Shown: in pieces, positions 45,148 to 54,685 of the stretch
Layout of the letters: each line of letters opens with the position of its first letter
How positions within the stretch are numbered: position 1 is the stretch's first letter
NCBI RefSeq assembly: GCF_003003215.1
Contig: NZ_PVUF01000018.1
Location: 1 to 64,000, forward strand
DNA from: Tritonibacter scottomollicae
GTDB taxonomy: Bacteria; Pseudomonadota; Alphaproteobacteria; Rhodobacterales; Rhodobacteraceae
DNA: 64,000 bases
Direction of reading: 5' to 3'
Notes under the pieces: generated by a model
The model's database searches: none
Seen by the model: the letters and a program-made list of their open reading frames with translations, nothing else
Told to the model about the DNA's origin: nothing
Made by a program: the position numbers and the translations under genes

Positions 45148-48100
45148 TCGGCCTCGTTAATTGGGCTGCAGACCGCGCACGGATGGTGATGGCCTTCATC
45201 GCCATTTCGCTGCTGGTGGGTGGCTTTGCCTATGTCAGCCTGCCCAAGGAGGGTGAGCCAGACATCGAAATCCCCGCCCTGTTCATCTCAGTCTCCTTCC
45301 CCGGCATCTCTGCCGAGGATTCCGAGACCCTGCTGGTCAAGGTGATGGAAACCGAGCTGGGGGATCTTGACGGGCTCGACAAGATGTCGGCGACCGCCGC
45401 CGAAGGCTATGCCGGTGTGGCGCTGGAATTCGATTTCGGCTGGGACAAGACCGCCGTTATGGCCGACGTGCGCGATGCCATGGATTCCGCCGAAGCTGCC
45501 TTTCCCGAAGGAGCAGAGAAATACGCGATCCATGAGATCAACTTTTCCGAGTTTCCGATCGTCATCGTGAACATGTCCGGCCCGGTGCCGGAACGCACAA
45601 TGGCGCGGCTTGCCAAGGACTTGCAGGACGACATCGAAGCTCTTGATTCCGTGCTCGAAGCAGGCATCGCCGGCAACCGCGATGAGATGGTCGAGGTGCT
45701 GATCGACCCGCTGCGGCTGGAATCGTACAATGTCACCGCTGTTGAGCTGATCAATGTGGTCCAGAACAACAACCAGCTGATTGCCGCCGGCGAAGTCGAA
45801 AGCAATCAGGGCACCTTCTCGGTCAAGATCCCGTCCTCCTTTGACAGCGTTGAGGATATCTACGGCCTGCCGGTCAAAACCAACGGCGACCGCGTCGTGA
45901 CGCTGGGCGAACTGGCCGAAATCAACTTCACCTTCGAGGACCGTCAGGGCACCGCCCGGTTCAACGGCAGCGACACGTTTGCCCTGCAGGTGGTAAAGCG
46001 CAAGGGCTTCAACCTCATCGATACGGTCGAGCAGGTCAAAGCCACGCTTGCAGAGTCCCAGAAAAAATGGCCGCCGGAGCTGCAGACCGCGGTGACACTC
46101 GGGACCTCCAACGACCAGAGCCGTGTTGTCGGATCTATGGTGAGCCAGCTCGAAGGCTCGGTATTGACCGCGGTGGCGCTGGTCATGATCGTGGTGCTCG
46201 CCGCGCTTGGCAGCCGCGCTGCTCTGCTGGTGGGGTTCGCGATCCCGACCTCCTTCCTGCTGTGCTTTGCCTTTCTCGCCCTGATGGGGATTTCGGTCTC
46301 CAACATCGTGATGTTCGGCCTCATCCTTGCGGTGGGCATGCTGGTGGATGGCGCGATCGTGGTGGTCGAATACGCTGACAAGCGGATCTCCGAAGGCACC
46401 GGCCCGATGCACGCCTACGTCGAGGCCGCACAGCGCATGTTCTGGCCGGTGGTCTCCTCCACTGCGACGACGCTCTGTGCCTTCCTGCCAATGCTGTTCT
46501 GGCCCGGCGTTCCAGGTGAATTCATGGGCATGCTGCCAGTGACGCTGATCTTCGTTCTGTCCGCATCCCTGGTTGTGGCGCTGATCTACCTGCCCGTCAT
46601 GGGCGGCGTGACCGGCCGGATGAGCCGGACCTTCGGCAATGCCTCCGACGCTCTGCGTCGCACCCTGCCATGGGTGATGCGCGCCGCGCTGGTGCCGGTG
46701 GCAATCTGGGGCATGTTTGCAGGTGCCATGCAACTGCTGAACCCCGGTTATCTGATCCCAGGCGGAACGGGCACCGCTGCCACCCTGCTGGGTGTGGTGA
46801 TCTTTCTGGCCTCTGCCGTCGCCGCCTCTGTGACCCTCGGCGCCGCAGAGCTGCAGCATCGCCAGCGCCGCGTGGTCGCGGGCCATCGCCTCGGTGGTTT
46901 TGGCTGGGTGATCAAGCTGATCGTCGGCAACCCGGTGATGCCGGTGGTCACGCTGGCGGTTGTCGGCTTTGGCATCATGACCGTCTTTGGCCTGTTCCAG
47001 ACCAACAACCATGGCGTGGAATTCTTTGTCGAAAGCGAACCGGAGCAGGCCACCGCCTATGTTCGGGCCCGCGGTAATATTTCGCTGAGTGAAAAAGACG
47101 CGATGGTGCGCGACACCGAACAGATGATCATGCAGCATCCTGCGGTGATCAACGTCTTCTCCTTTGCCGGCGAAGGGGGGCTGAATACAGATGCCTCCGG
47201 CGCCAGTACCCCGCCTGATACCATCGGTCAGGTTCAGTTCGAAATCATCCCATGGGAAGATCGCCCAACCAAAAGCGAGCCAGTGTTCGGCGGCTTGTTC
47301 GAGCGCGAGGTCACAGCCGACGCCTTTGACGGCAAAACCGTGCTGGACGAGCTGTCAGGCATGGTCGCGACGCTCCCCGGATTTGAAGTGGAGATCAAGG
47401 CGCTTGAAGGGGGCCCCGCCTCCGGCAAGCCGCTGCATCTGCGCATCAAGGGCGATGAGTGGGAGCCGCTGCGTGCCGCCACCAACATGGCCCGCACCCG
47501 TTTCGAGGACACGCCGGGCCTGACCCTGATCGAGGACAGCCTGCCCCTGCCGGGGATCGATTGGGAAATCGACGTGGATGTGGCAAAGGCCGGTCGCTAT
47601 GGCGCCGATGTGGCCACGGTGGGCGCAATGGTACAGCTGGTGACGCGGGGCATTCTGCTCGACACCATGCGGGTGGACAGCTCGGATGAGGAAATCGACA
47701 TCCGCCTGCGCCTGCCCGAACAGCAGCGCGTGCTGTCCACTCTCGATACGCTGAAGCTGCGCACCGATGAAGGTCTGGTGCCCCTGTCGAACTTCGTCAC
47801 GCGCAAACCTGTGCCGAAGCTCGCCACCATCTCCCGCATTGAGCAGCAGCGCTATTACGACGTGAAGGCGGATGTGGAACCGGGCCTGAGCCAGATCCTC
47901 ATGCCGCAGGATAGCGGCGAGGCGCGATCGCTTGCCATCGTGAAGCAGCTGACCGAAGGGCAGACCGCCTCGGATCAGGCCATCACCCTGCCCGGCGGCG
48001 CCGTCGCGGAGATCAAGACCCTCACCGGAGCCACCTCGGAAAATGAGCTGCGCGCAGCGCTCGCCACCGGCGAAACCGAGACCGTATTGATCAATGCAAA

Positions 48101-48974
48101 CGAGCGTATTGCCGAGCTAACCAAATGGCTGGAAACCTCACCTTTTGACTCCTCCATCGACTGGGAGTGGACGGGCGATCAGGAAGAACAGGCAGAATCC
48201 GGTGCCTTTCTGATGAAAGCCTTTGCCGGGGCGCTGGGGTTGATGTTCGTGATCCTGCTGGCGCAGTTTAACAGCTTTTACAATTCCGTGCTGGTGCTGC
48301 TGGCGGTGGTTCTCTCCACCACCGGGGTGCTGATCGGTATGATGGTGATGCAGCAGCCCTTCTCGATCATCATGACCGGCACAGGGATCGTGGCACTGGC
48401 GGGGATCGTGGTGAACAACAACATTGTTCTCATTGATACCTATCAGGAATTCAGCCAGCACATGCCTCGGCTTGAGGCGATCATCCGGACCGCGGAGGCG
48501 CGCATCCGGCCCGTGTTGCTGACCACCATCACCACGATGGCGGGTCTGGCGCCGATGATGTTCGGCATCAGCCTCGACTTCATCGACGGCGGGTATTCCA
48601 TCAACAGCCCGACTGCGCTGTGGTGGAAACAGCTGGCAACAGCGGTGGTCTTTGGCCTGGGTGTGGCCACCGTGCTGACACTGGTTGTCACCCCATCTCT
48701 GCTGGCGCTCCGGGTCTGGCTCTCCACCTATATGAGCTGGATGAAACGGATCACGGCACGGATCACCGGTGGCAGCACCAGTCAGGTGGCACAGGACAGC
48801 GAGCTGGCCCGCAAGGCCCGTCGGCTGCCCTCGACCGAAATCGACTGGACGGCGGAGGCACATCCCGCAGCCCCGCAGGACGACAGTCCGAGACAAGACG
48901 CCGAGGATGAGACCGACAGCACAGCAGGCTCGCAACCCTCGACCGGGCCGTCCCCTCTGAGGGCCGCGGAATAA
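45144..48974 (+). CDS. RND efflux permease
   Basis: 1276 residues, a proton-driven multidrug/heavy-solute pump. The start MIGLVNWAADRARMVMAFIA is followed by the porter domain (FISVSFPGISAEDSETLLVK). Family TM4 has GLILAVGMLVDGAIVVVEYA with the proton-relay Asp, and the second half has GIVALAGIVVNNNIVLIDTY. The protein is longer than the usual 1030-1050 residues: there is an extra hydrophobic insert around residues 505-575 and an Asp/Gln/Ser-rich hydrophilic tail of about 70 residues. Substrate unknown. Coupled to the adaptor; ends at a strong terminator. Confidence 0.94.
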   Translation: MIGLVNWAADRARMVMAFIAISLLVGGFAYVSLPKEGEPDIEIPALFISVSFPGISAEDSETLLVKVMETELGDLDGLDKMSATAAEGYAGVALEFDFGWDKTAVMADVRDAMDSAEAAFPEGAEKYAIHEINFSEFPIVIVNMSGPVPERTMARLAKDLQDDIEALDSVLEAGIAGNRDEMVEVLIDPLRLESYNVTAVELINVVQNNNQLIAAGEVESNQGTFSVKIPSSFDSVEDIYGLPVKTNGDRVVTLGELAEINFTFEDRQGTARFNGSDTFALQVVKRKGFNLIDTVEQVKATLAESQKKWPPELQTAVTLGTSNDQSRVVGSMVSQLEGSVLTAVALVMIVVLAALGSRAALLVGFAIPTSFLLCFAFLALMGISVSNIVMFGLILAVGMLVDGAIVVVEYADKRISEGTGPMHAYVEAAQRMFWPVVSSTATTLCAFLPMLFWPGVPGEFMGMLPVTLIFVLSASLVVALIYLPVMGGVTGRMSRTFGNASDALRRTLPWVMRAALVPVAIWGMFAGAMQLLNPGYLIPGGTGTAATLLGVVIFLASAVAASVTLGAAELQHRQRRVVAGHRLGGFGWVIKLIVGNPVMPVVTLAVVGFGIMTVFGLFQTNNHGVEFFVESEPEQATAYVRARGNISLSEKDAMVRDTEQMIMQHPAVINVFSFAGEGGLNTDASGASTPPDTIGQVQFEIIPWEDRPTKSEPVFGGLFEREVTADAFDGKTVLDELSGMVATLPGFEVEIKALEGGPASGKPLHLRIKGDEWEPLRAATNMARTRFEDTPGLTLIEDSLPLPGIDWEIDVDVAKAGRYGADVATVGAMVQLVTRGILLDTMRVDSSDEEIDIRLRLPEQQRVLSTLDTLKLRTDEGLVPLSNFVTRKPVPKLATISRIEQQRYYDVKADVEPGLSQILMPQDSGEARSLAIVKQLTEGQTASDQAITLPGGAVAEIKTLTGATSENELRAALATGETETVLINANERIAELTKWLETSPFDSSIDWEWTGDQEEQAESGAFLMKAFAGALGLMFVILLAQFNSFYNSVLVLLAVVLSTTGVLIGMMVMQQPFSIIMTGTGIVALAGIVVNNNIVLIDTYQEFSQHMPRLEAIIRTAEARIRPVLLTTITTMAGLAPMMFGISLDFIDGGYSINSPTALWWKQLATAVVFGLGVATVLTLVVTPSLLALRVWLSTYMSWMKRITARITGGSTSQVAQDSELARKARRLPSTEIDWTAEAHPAAPQDDSPRQDAEDETDSTAGSQPSTGPSPLRAAE

Positions 48975-49018
48975 CCCCCCTTCCCTTGGGCCACTGCAGC
49001 CCATCAGAACATAGGAAA

Positions 49019-49052
49019 GCCCCCTCCCGAATACTCAGGAGGGGGCTTTTTT
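49019..49052 (+). terminator. Rho-independent terminator of RND operon
   Basis: GCCCCCTCC pairs with GGAGGGGGC around a 10-base loop, followed by six T. Confidence 0.94.
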
Positions 49053-49151
49053 CGGCGTGATGACAAAGTCCTGACGCGTCCGTATTCTGACGCGCTGGCT
49101 GACTGGCTGGCATCGGGATCATGACTGATCCCGACACCTCCGGACTTCAGA

Positions 49152-49394
49152 TCAGCTCTTGTCCATCATGCTCTGTGCTTCCAGAACATCGGATTGCTCT
49201 GCCTGGTCGATCTCTTCCATATCGGCGACACCGTCCTTATTCACATCAACCATCTCAAAGGTCTTCTTGGTCAGAGTGGGATACTCCTGCTTCAGCTCCT
49301 TGTAGGTCAGCGCGCCCGCCTGCTCTACTTCGGCGACGGCAGGTGCTGCGAACAGGGCGGCAACGGCGGCGGTTGTCAATACGATGGATTTCAT
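49152..49394 (-). CDS. Small secreted EF-hand protein A
   Basis: 80 residues with a signal peptide (1-21, cut near PAVAEVEQ). The mature part has one canonical EF-hand loop DVNKDGVADMEE (about residues 50-61). The expected first loop has shrunk to EQAGALTYKE, so only one calcium site is likely. AAAGGAGG gives a strong start. It is a paralog of the EF-hand gene at 49965-50213: the segments YP.LT..TF...DV...G.ADMEEI align without gaps. Probably a periplasmic calcium-binding or signalling protein; target unknown. Confidence 0.82.
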   Translation of the reverse strand: MKSIVLTTAAVAALFAAPAVAEVEQAGALTYKELKQEYPTLTKKTFEMVDVNKDGVADMEEIDQAEQSDVLEAQSMMDKS

Positions 49395-49714
49395 AATGTC
49401 CTCCTTTAGAGGTCTTACTCGTGAATTTGAGGGGATGCCCCCTCGTGACACCACAGAACGTAAGAAGGCCGCTGCCGATCCCCAGCCCTCGCGACCTGAT
49501 CCACAACCTCTCAGCGCCTCCCTGCTGGTCAGGCATTTTACGGACAGCAAGACTCCGCACAGATCTGACAGATGGGCCGCCCTCACGAGGGCGTGATGGA
49601 ACATCACCGCAAGTTGGCTCGACATCCACATGAAAAACATAGGTTTTTCGCATTCAGACCTGGACCATTTCAGGGCCCGGAACCTCTGTCCCACCCATCC
49701 GTGGAGCCCTCGAA

Positions 49715-49745
49715 CAAAAAAGACCCCGCCGCAAGGACGAGGTCT
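49715..49745 (-). terminator. Terminator-like hairpin on the minus strand
   Basis: On the minus strand AGACC pairs with GGTCT across a GC-rich, partly paired stem that ends in six T. It lies about 220 bases beyond the EF-hand B stop, further than usual for a simple 3' end. Confidence 0.6.
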
Positions 49746-49780
49746 CTTCTGATTGTGCGCGTCGTCTCGGGGGTGGCCAG

Positions 49781-49804
49781 CCACATCTTTGGGGAAAGAT
49801 GTGG
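49781..49804. other. Perfect 10-bp hairpin with GGGG loop
   Basis: CCACATCTTT (49781-49790) and AAAGATGTGG (49795-49804) are exact complements with only four bases between. No T-run follows on either strand, so it is more likely part of an RNA structure or a protein-binding palindrome than a terminator. Confidence 0.5.
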
Positions 49805-49964
49805 ACATCGGATCCAGGGAAGAGCCCGTAGGCCAGATCACGACCATGACGGCACAATAAACAGCGGGTGGCCCGCACCAAAACACATGCAGACCCGTCG
49901 CACGACGCACCACCCGAAACCGGGGCAGACCACCAAAGATGGCCCGCCCCATCATGAGGCTGGA

Positions 49965-50213
49965 TCAGCCGTTCTTGAGAAGAAGCCCTGCGTCCTGAGC
50001 GGCGGCGATCTCCTCCATGTCGGCCTCACCACTTGCATCCACATCGATCTGCGCGAATGTGTCTTCGGTCAGTGCCGGGTAGGCGACTTGCAGCTCTTCC
50101 AGCGACAGGGCGCCACTGCCATCTGCATCGACTTCTGCGGCAAAGTTGCTGGCCATAGCTGGTGCAGCGGCCAGAGTTGCGATAGCGGCGGCGGTCAGGG
50201 CAAAAGTCTTCAT
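49965..50213 (-). CDS. Small secreted EF-hand protein B
   Basis: 82 residues with a signal peptide (1-21, PAMASNF). Two EF-hand loops are intact: DADGSGALSLEE (about residues 29-40) and DVDASGEADMEE. It is the fuller paralog of EF-hand protein A, which has lost three residues in its first loop. GGAG precedes the ATG. Likely a periplasmic calcium binder; role unknown. Confidence 0.83.
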   Translation of the reverse strand: MKTFALTAAAIATLAAAPAMASNFAAEVDADGSGALSLEELQVAYPALTEDTFAQIDVDASGEADMEEIAAAQDAGLLLKNG

Positions 50214-50667
50214 CGTTATACTCCACTCGTTTGTTTGTATGTGTCGCTCGGCACATCTGCGCCTCGTGACAAGAATGAAGGTAGAGAGCCGATCTGCCCG
50301 CTGCCAGTGGGCCGCGACAAGGGGGTGAATTCGGGCGATGATCGGCCTGATTTTCTCTTTCACACCGGCGACTTAATGCGCGCTCCAACCACGTGGACAT
50401 TTCCCCGCCGCCGCAGACAGGGCGTTCTGGCGGAGCCCCGCGCAAAACGGGTGCCGAATTGGGATCTGCATCTTTTGCGGGAACAAAGCGCTGTTTCGCA
50501 GTTTGCCTTGGCCTGCCCCAACCCGAGCTGCAGGCAGTAAAGAATACGCGCGATGCACCGGTTGTCTTCGATGCATCGCGCGTTGGGGTGTTGTGATTCT
50601 TCCAGCCTCCGGCGGTCAGGGCGCAAGCCACCGACGTCCAGAGCTGTTCAACAAGCGCCGCCGGGGA
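50214..50667. other. Gap between EF-hand B and ABC exporter, with long hairpin
   Basis: 454 bases without a convincing gene. A perfect 12-bp inverted repeat, ACGCGCGATGCA (50546-50557) and TGCATCGCGCGT (50572-50583), lies about 85 bases beyond the ABC exporter stop. It is probably its 3' hairpin, although the following T-run is poor. The rest should hold the EF-hand B promoter. Confidence 0.45.
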
Positions 50668-52476
50668 TCAGGCGACGTCCTGATCGGCCTGCTGTCGCTG
50701 CCAGAGATAGGCATAGCGCCCGCCCTGCGACACCAGCTCGTCATGGGTGCCGGTCTCGGCAATCTCGCCCTGTTCCAGCACCACGATCCGGTCGGCCTCG
50801 GCGATGGTGGACAGGCGATGGGCGATGGTGATCACCGTGCGTCCCTGCCCGGCCCGCGCCAAGGCGCCCTTGATCTCCTGCTCGGTGTCGGAATCCAGCG
50901 CCGATGTGGCCTCGTCCAACAGCAGGATCGGCGGGTTTTTCAGCAATGTGCGCGCAATGCCCACCCGCTGTTTTTCACCGCCCGAGAGCTTCAGCCCGCG
51001 TTCGCCAACCTGGGTGTCATACCCCTCGGGCAATTGCGCGATGAAATCATGGATCTGCGCATCCCGCGCGGCGGCGATGATCTCTTCCTCCGTCGCGCCC
51101 TCACGGCCATAGGCAATATTGTAGCGAATGCTGTCGTTGAACAGCACCGTGTCCTGCGGCACCACGCCGATGGCACTGTGCAGGCTCTTCTGGGTCACGT
51201 TGCGCACATCCTGCCCGTCGATGGTCAGCGCGCCGCCGGTGACATCATAAAAGCGGAACAGCAACCGCCCGATGGTGGATTTTCCCGATCCGGTGGAGCC
51301 GACAATGGCCACCGTCTGCCCTGCCCCAACCGAAAGCGACACGCCCTTCAGGATCTCGCGCTCGCTGTCATAGCCGAAGCGCACGTCCTTCAGGCGGATC
51401 TCACCACCGGTGATCTGCAGATCGCGCGCGTCCGTGGCATCCTGCACATCCGGCGGCTGCTCCAGCAGGTCGAACATCTCGCCCATGTCCACCAGGCTTT
51501 GACGGATCTCGCGGTAAACCGTGCCGAGAAAGCCCAGCGGCCCGGTGATCTGGATCATATAGGCGTTGACCATGACAAAATCGCCAACGGTCATCTGGCC
51601 GCTCTCAACCCCGATTGCCGCCATCACCATCACGGTGATCAGCCCGGTGGTGATGATCACCGTCTGGCCGAAGTTCAGCGCCGCCAGCGAATAGGCGGTC
51701 TTGAGCGCCGCCGCCGCATAGCCCTTCATGGCAACGTCATAGCGCGCCGCCTCACGGTCCTCGGCTCCGAAGTATTTCACCGTCTCGTAGTTCAGCAGGC
51801 TGTCGATCGCCTTCTGGTTGGCGTCCGTGTCCTGCCGGTTCATCTCCCGGCGCAGCTTCACGCGCCATTCGGTCACCGCAAAAGTGAACCAGACATAAAG
51901 CCCCACGGTCACCGCAACCGCCACCAGATACCAGACGTCGAACCACAAGGCGAGCACGACCGCGACCAGCGTCAGCTCCAGCATCAGCGGCCCGATCGAC
52001 AGCACCAAAAAGCGCAACAGGAACTCTACGCCCTTCACACCGCGCTCGATAATGCGGCTCAGGCCGCCGGTCTTGCGGGTGATGTGATAGCGCATGGACA
52101 TGGCGTGAATATGCCGGAAGGTCGACAGCGCCAGCCGTCGCAGCGCCCGCTGCGTCACCGGCGCAAAGATCACGTCGCGCAACTGTTGAAAGCCCGCATT
52201 CATCACCCGCGCCATGCCATAGGCCACCGTCAGCCCCACGGCCCCCAGCGCCAAGAGCGGCACGCCTTCATCGGCCAGCGCATCCACCGCACCCTTGTAG
52301 AACACCGGAGTGAGCACGGCGATACCCTTGGCGCCGACCAAGACCAGCAGCGCCAGCACGACGCGCACCCGGATCGCCCGCTCGGTCTTCGGCCAGACAT
52401 AGGGCCAGACCTTGCGCAGGGTACGCAGGCCGGAGCGGCGTTCGTCGGCGGCGGTGGGATCGTCCATCGGGGGCAT
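50668..52476 (-). CDS. ABC exporter, ATM1/HMT1-like
   Basis: 602 residues: a six-TM domain fused to an ATPase. Walker A is GSTGSGKST, the signature is LSGGEKQR, Walker B is ILLLDEATSALD and the switch His is in AHRLST. The TM-domain block LLNYETVKYFGAEDREAARY is diagnostic for the Atm1/ABCB7 family, which exports glutathione-linked sulfur or metal conjugates. I use the ATG at 52476, after AAGGAAG. Works as a homodimer in the inner membrane. Substrate by analogy only. Confidence 0.93.
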   Translation of the reverse strand: MPPMDDPTAADERRSGLRTLRKVWPYVWPKTERAIRVRVVLALLVLVGAKGIAVLTPVFYKGAVDALADEGVPLLALGAVGLTVAYGMARVMNAGFQQLRDVIFAPVTQRALRRLALSTFRHIHAMSMRYHITRKTGGLSRIIERGVKGVEFLLRFLVLSIGPLMLELTLVAVVLALWFDVWYLVAVAVTVGLYVWFTFAVTEWRVKLRREMNRQDTDANQKAIDSLLNYETVKYFGAEDREAARYDVAMKGYAAAALKTAYSLAALNFGQTVIITTGLITVMVMAAIGVESGQMTVGDFVMVNAYMIQITGPLGFLGTVYREIRQSLVDMGEMFDLLEQPPDVQDATDARDLQITGGEIRLKDVRFGYDSEREILKGVSLSVGAGQTVAIVGSTGSGKSTIGRLLFRFYDVTGGALTIDGQDVRNVTQKSLHSAIGVVPQDTVLFNDSIRYNIAYGREGATEEEIIAAARDAQIHDFIAQLPEGYDTQVGERGLKLSGGEKQRVGIARTLLKNPPILLLDEATSALDSDTEQEIKGALARAGQGRTVITIAHRLSTIAEADRIVVLEQGEIAETGTHDELVSQGGRYAYLWQRQQADQDVA

Positions 52477-52578
52477 CGGGCTTCCTTGTTCTTGGCTCTG
52501 TCGATCCGGGGTCGAATCCAGACATGACAAACGCGCCCCCATTTGGGAGCGCGCCCACATTCAAGTCTATGTAAGCTG

Positions 52579-54534
52579 TTACTTCGGCAGAGTGAAGATC
52601 TGCCCGGGATAGATCAGGTCCGGATCGCGAATATCGGACTTGTTGGCCTCGAACACCCGCACATAGAGAAAACCGCTGCCGTAGCGTTCCTGCGAGATCG
52701 CCCAGAGGCTGTCCCCTTCCTGCACGGTCACCACCTGGATGGCCGGAGCTGACGCATCCGGGCTCGATTCCGCCTCAAGCGCGGGCTGCAAGACCTCAGG
52801 TGCCTCGCGCTTGAACGGTGTTTCGAGGCGACTGCTGACACTGCCGTCGGCCAGGCTGATCTCGTCAAGGCGCAACGTGTAGATCCCCGGTGCCACCGAG
52901 GTCAGCGCCGTGGACCAGCGGCCGTCACTTGCGGTTGCGATATCCGTCACCGGGCTGTTGTCGAGATAGACCCGCACCAGCGCCTCGGGTTGTGCCCGTC
53001 CGGCCAATTGCACATCGCCCGTCTCGGTATAGCTGATGGTGTCCAATGCCACCTTGTTCACCAGCTCTGGCGTAACGGGCGTTGCGGGCTGCACCAAGGA
53101 TACGCCGTCCTTGCCTGCGCGCAGTACCGTTACGGCCACGTCAGGTTGAGGCGCTGTCGCCCCGTCGGCCTCAACAGTGGTGTCTTCGGGTGTGGCCTGA
53201 GGCTCGGAAACGCCGGCCTGTTCACGCGGCGGCTGCGAGCCTGCATCATCGGTCGCGACGACAGGAGGCCGTGCTGGCTCCGCCGATCCCACGGCCTCTG
53301 CAGGCCCATCGCTCGCAGCCTCTGCTGCAGGAGGCGTCGCGAGCTGCGCACGGGTATCAGCTGCTGCGGGGCGCTGGGTCTCATCGGAAACCACCTCCGG
53401 TGCTGCGGCAGGATCAGACGCTGTTTCCGTCTCTACCCGAACCGATTGCGCGGCCTCTGCGCTGTCGCTCTCCGGCGCCGCTGCTTCAGCACTCTGCGAC
53501 ACGGTCGCGGTGTCCGCATCTGAACCGGTCTCGGCAACGGACACCTCCGAAGGTTCGTCCTGCAGTTCGTCCTGAGCACGCGCAACCACATCGGCCACCA
53601 CCTCTTCGGGTGCGACGGGGTCAGCGGCGACCGCATCGGGCGCAACCGCTTCTGGGGCAACACTGTCAGGCGCTGCGGCATCAGCCACAACCACGTCGGG
53701 CGCATCCATTTGGGGCGTGGTCGCTTCAGACGCCGCAAACTCGGTCCCTGTGTCTTCAGACGCAACCACACCGCTTTCATCAGATGCCACCTGACTTGCA
53801 TCATCAGGGACCATCGGCGCCGCATCGTCAGATGCTGCCGGGCCGGGTGATGTCGCATCCCGCGCAACATCCTGCGGCGCAGATGTATCAGAGGCCACCT
53901 CCTCCGGTCCTGCGTCTTCGGGCGCTGCGACCTCGGACCGGGAGCTGCTGTCGCGCTCCAGCGGCAACCACGCCTCATCCGCCTCAGCCGTGCGCAATTG
54001 AACAGGCGCAAGAATAAAGTTGTCCTCTGACGCTATCTCTTGCCCCTCGAACCGGGCCAGCAGCGACAAGACGCGCGGCTCGCTGCTGGAGGTGATGGTG
54101 ACGAATGACACGAACTCCCCCGCCGCGGGCACGGTCTGGCTGTCCAGCACCTGCCCGTCAAGCAGCACCTGCACCTCGACCCCTGCCTGCGCGGAGGCCG
54201 CGACGATGCCGGATCCGTCCATGTCAAACCGGGCCACTTCCAGCTTCGGCGGGGCCAGAACAAAGCCGGGGTCACTTTCGTCCGGCACGGCGGTTTCAGG
54301 CGCCACCGAGGAGCCCTGCGCCGGATCCGTCTCCTGCGCAGAAGGCGCCGGCATCATCGGCGCAGGTGGCACCGCGAGGCCCAGCGATACAAGTTGACGC
54401 GCGACAAAGCTCTGCGCCCCGTCGCCCAACATACCGCCCCGCGCCAGAAAAAACCCACCGCCCACTACGACGACTGTCGCCACCGTGCCGATGGCCACCC
54501 CGGCGCCTGCGCCTATCCCGCTTGATTTCGTCAT
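52579..54534 (-). CDS. LysM-domain envelope protein with long acidic low-complexity region
   Basis: 651 residues. An N-terminal membrane anchor (residues 10-32) precedes a short folded domain (about 100-180). Next is a very long Ala/Asp/Pro/Val/Glu-rich disordered stretch (about 190-475), a beta-rich Ig-like domain (about 500-590) and a final LysM domain (VTVQEGDSLWAISQERYGSG ... GQIFTLPK). LysM binds peptidoglycan. The disordered stretch could span the periplasm. The ATG at 54534 gives the shortest start with a proper anchor. Confidence 0.88.
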   Translation of the reverse strand: MTKSSGIGAGAGVAIGTVATVVVVGGGFFLARGGMLGDGAQSFVARQLVSLGLAVPPAPMMPAPSAQETDPAQGSSVAPETAVPDESDPGFVLAPPKLEVARFDMDGSGIVAASAQAGVEVQVLLDGQVLDSQTVPAAGEFVSFVTITSSSEPRVLSLLARFEGQEIASEDNFILAPVQLRTAEADEAWLPLERDSSSRSEVAAPEDAGPEEVASDTSAPQDVARDATSPGPAASDDAAPMVPDDASQVASDESGVVASEDTGTEFAASEATTPQMDAPDVVVADAAAPDSVAPEAVAPDAVAADPVAPEEVVADVVARAQDELQDEPSEVSVAETGSDADTATVSQSAEAAAPESDSAEAAQSVRVETETASDPAAAPEVVSDETQRPAAADTRAQLATPPAAEAASDGPAEAVGSAEPARPPVVATDDAGSQPPREQAGVSEPQATPEDTTVEADGATAPQPDVAVTVLRAGKDGVSLVQPATPVTPELVNKVALDTISYTETGDVQLAGRAQPEALVRVYLDNSPVTDIATASDGRWSTALTSVAPGIYTLRLDEISLADGSVSSRLETPFKREAPEVLQPALEAESSPDASAPAIQVVTVQEGDSLWAISQERYGSGFLYVRVFEANKSDIRDPDLIYPGQIFTLPK

Positions 54535-54685
54535 GTTGCGATGTATTCCCTTGCATCCCTTTGCACCGGTGGCCTTGTTGCCGACCACTCGGTTGAGCAA
54601 ACCTAGCAATACCGCTATGACGGGTCAAAGCACGATGTTTCTCTGCACTCGTCCGAAATTCCGTTGAAAATGAAAAAGGTGCGCC

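Larger units (their letters stand above)
49395..49964. other. 570-bp gap between EF-hand genes, with two hairpins
   Basis: No convincing protein is encoded. It contains a perfect 10-bp hairpin (49781-49804) and a minus-strand terminator-like hairpin (49715-49745), so a small RNA or a structured long 3' leader of the upstream EF-hand mRNA is possible. Confidence 0.45.

Noticed and set aside
50503-52527. A 674-codon plus-strand frame opposite the ABC exporter
   Set aside because: Antisense shadow with no domain match.
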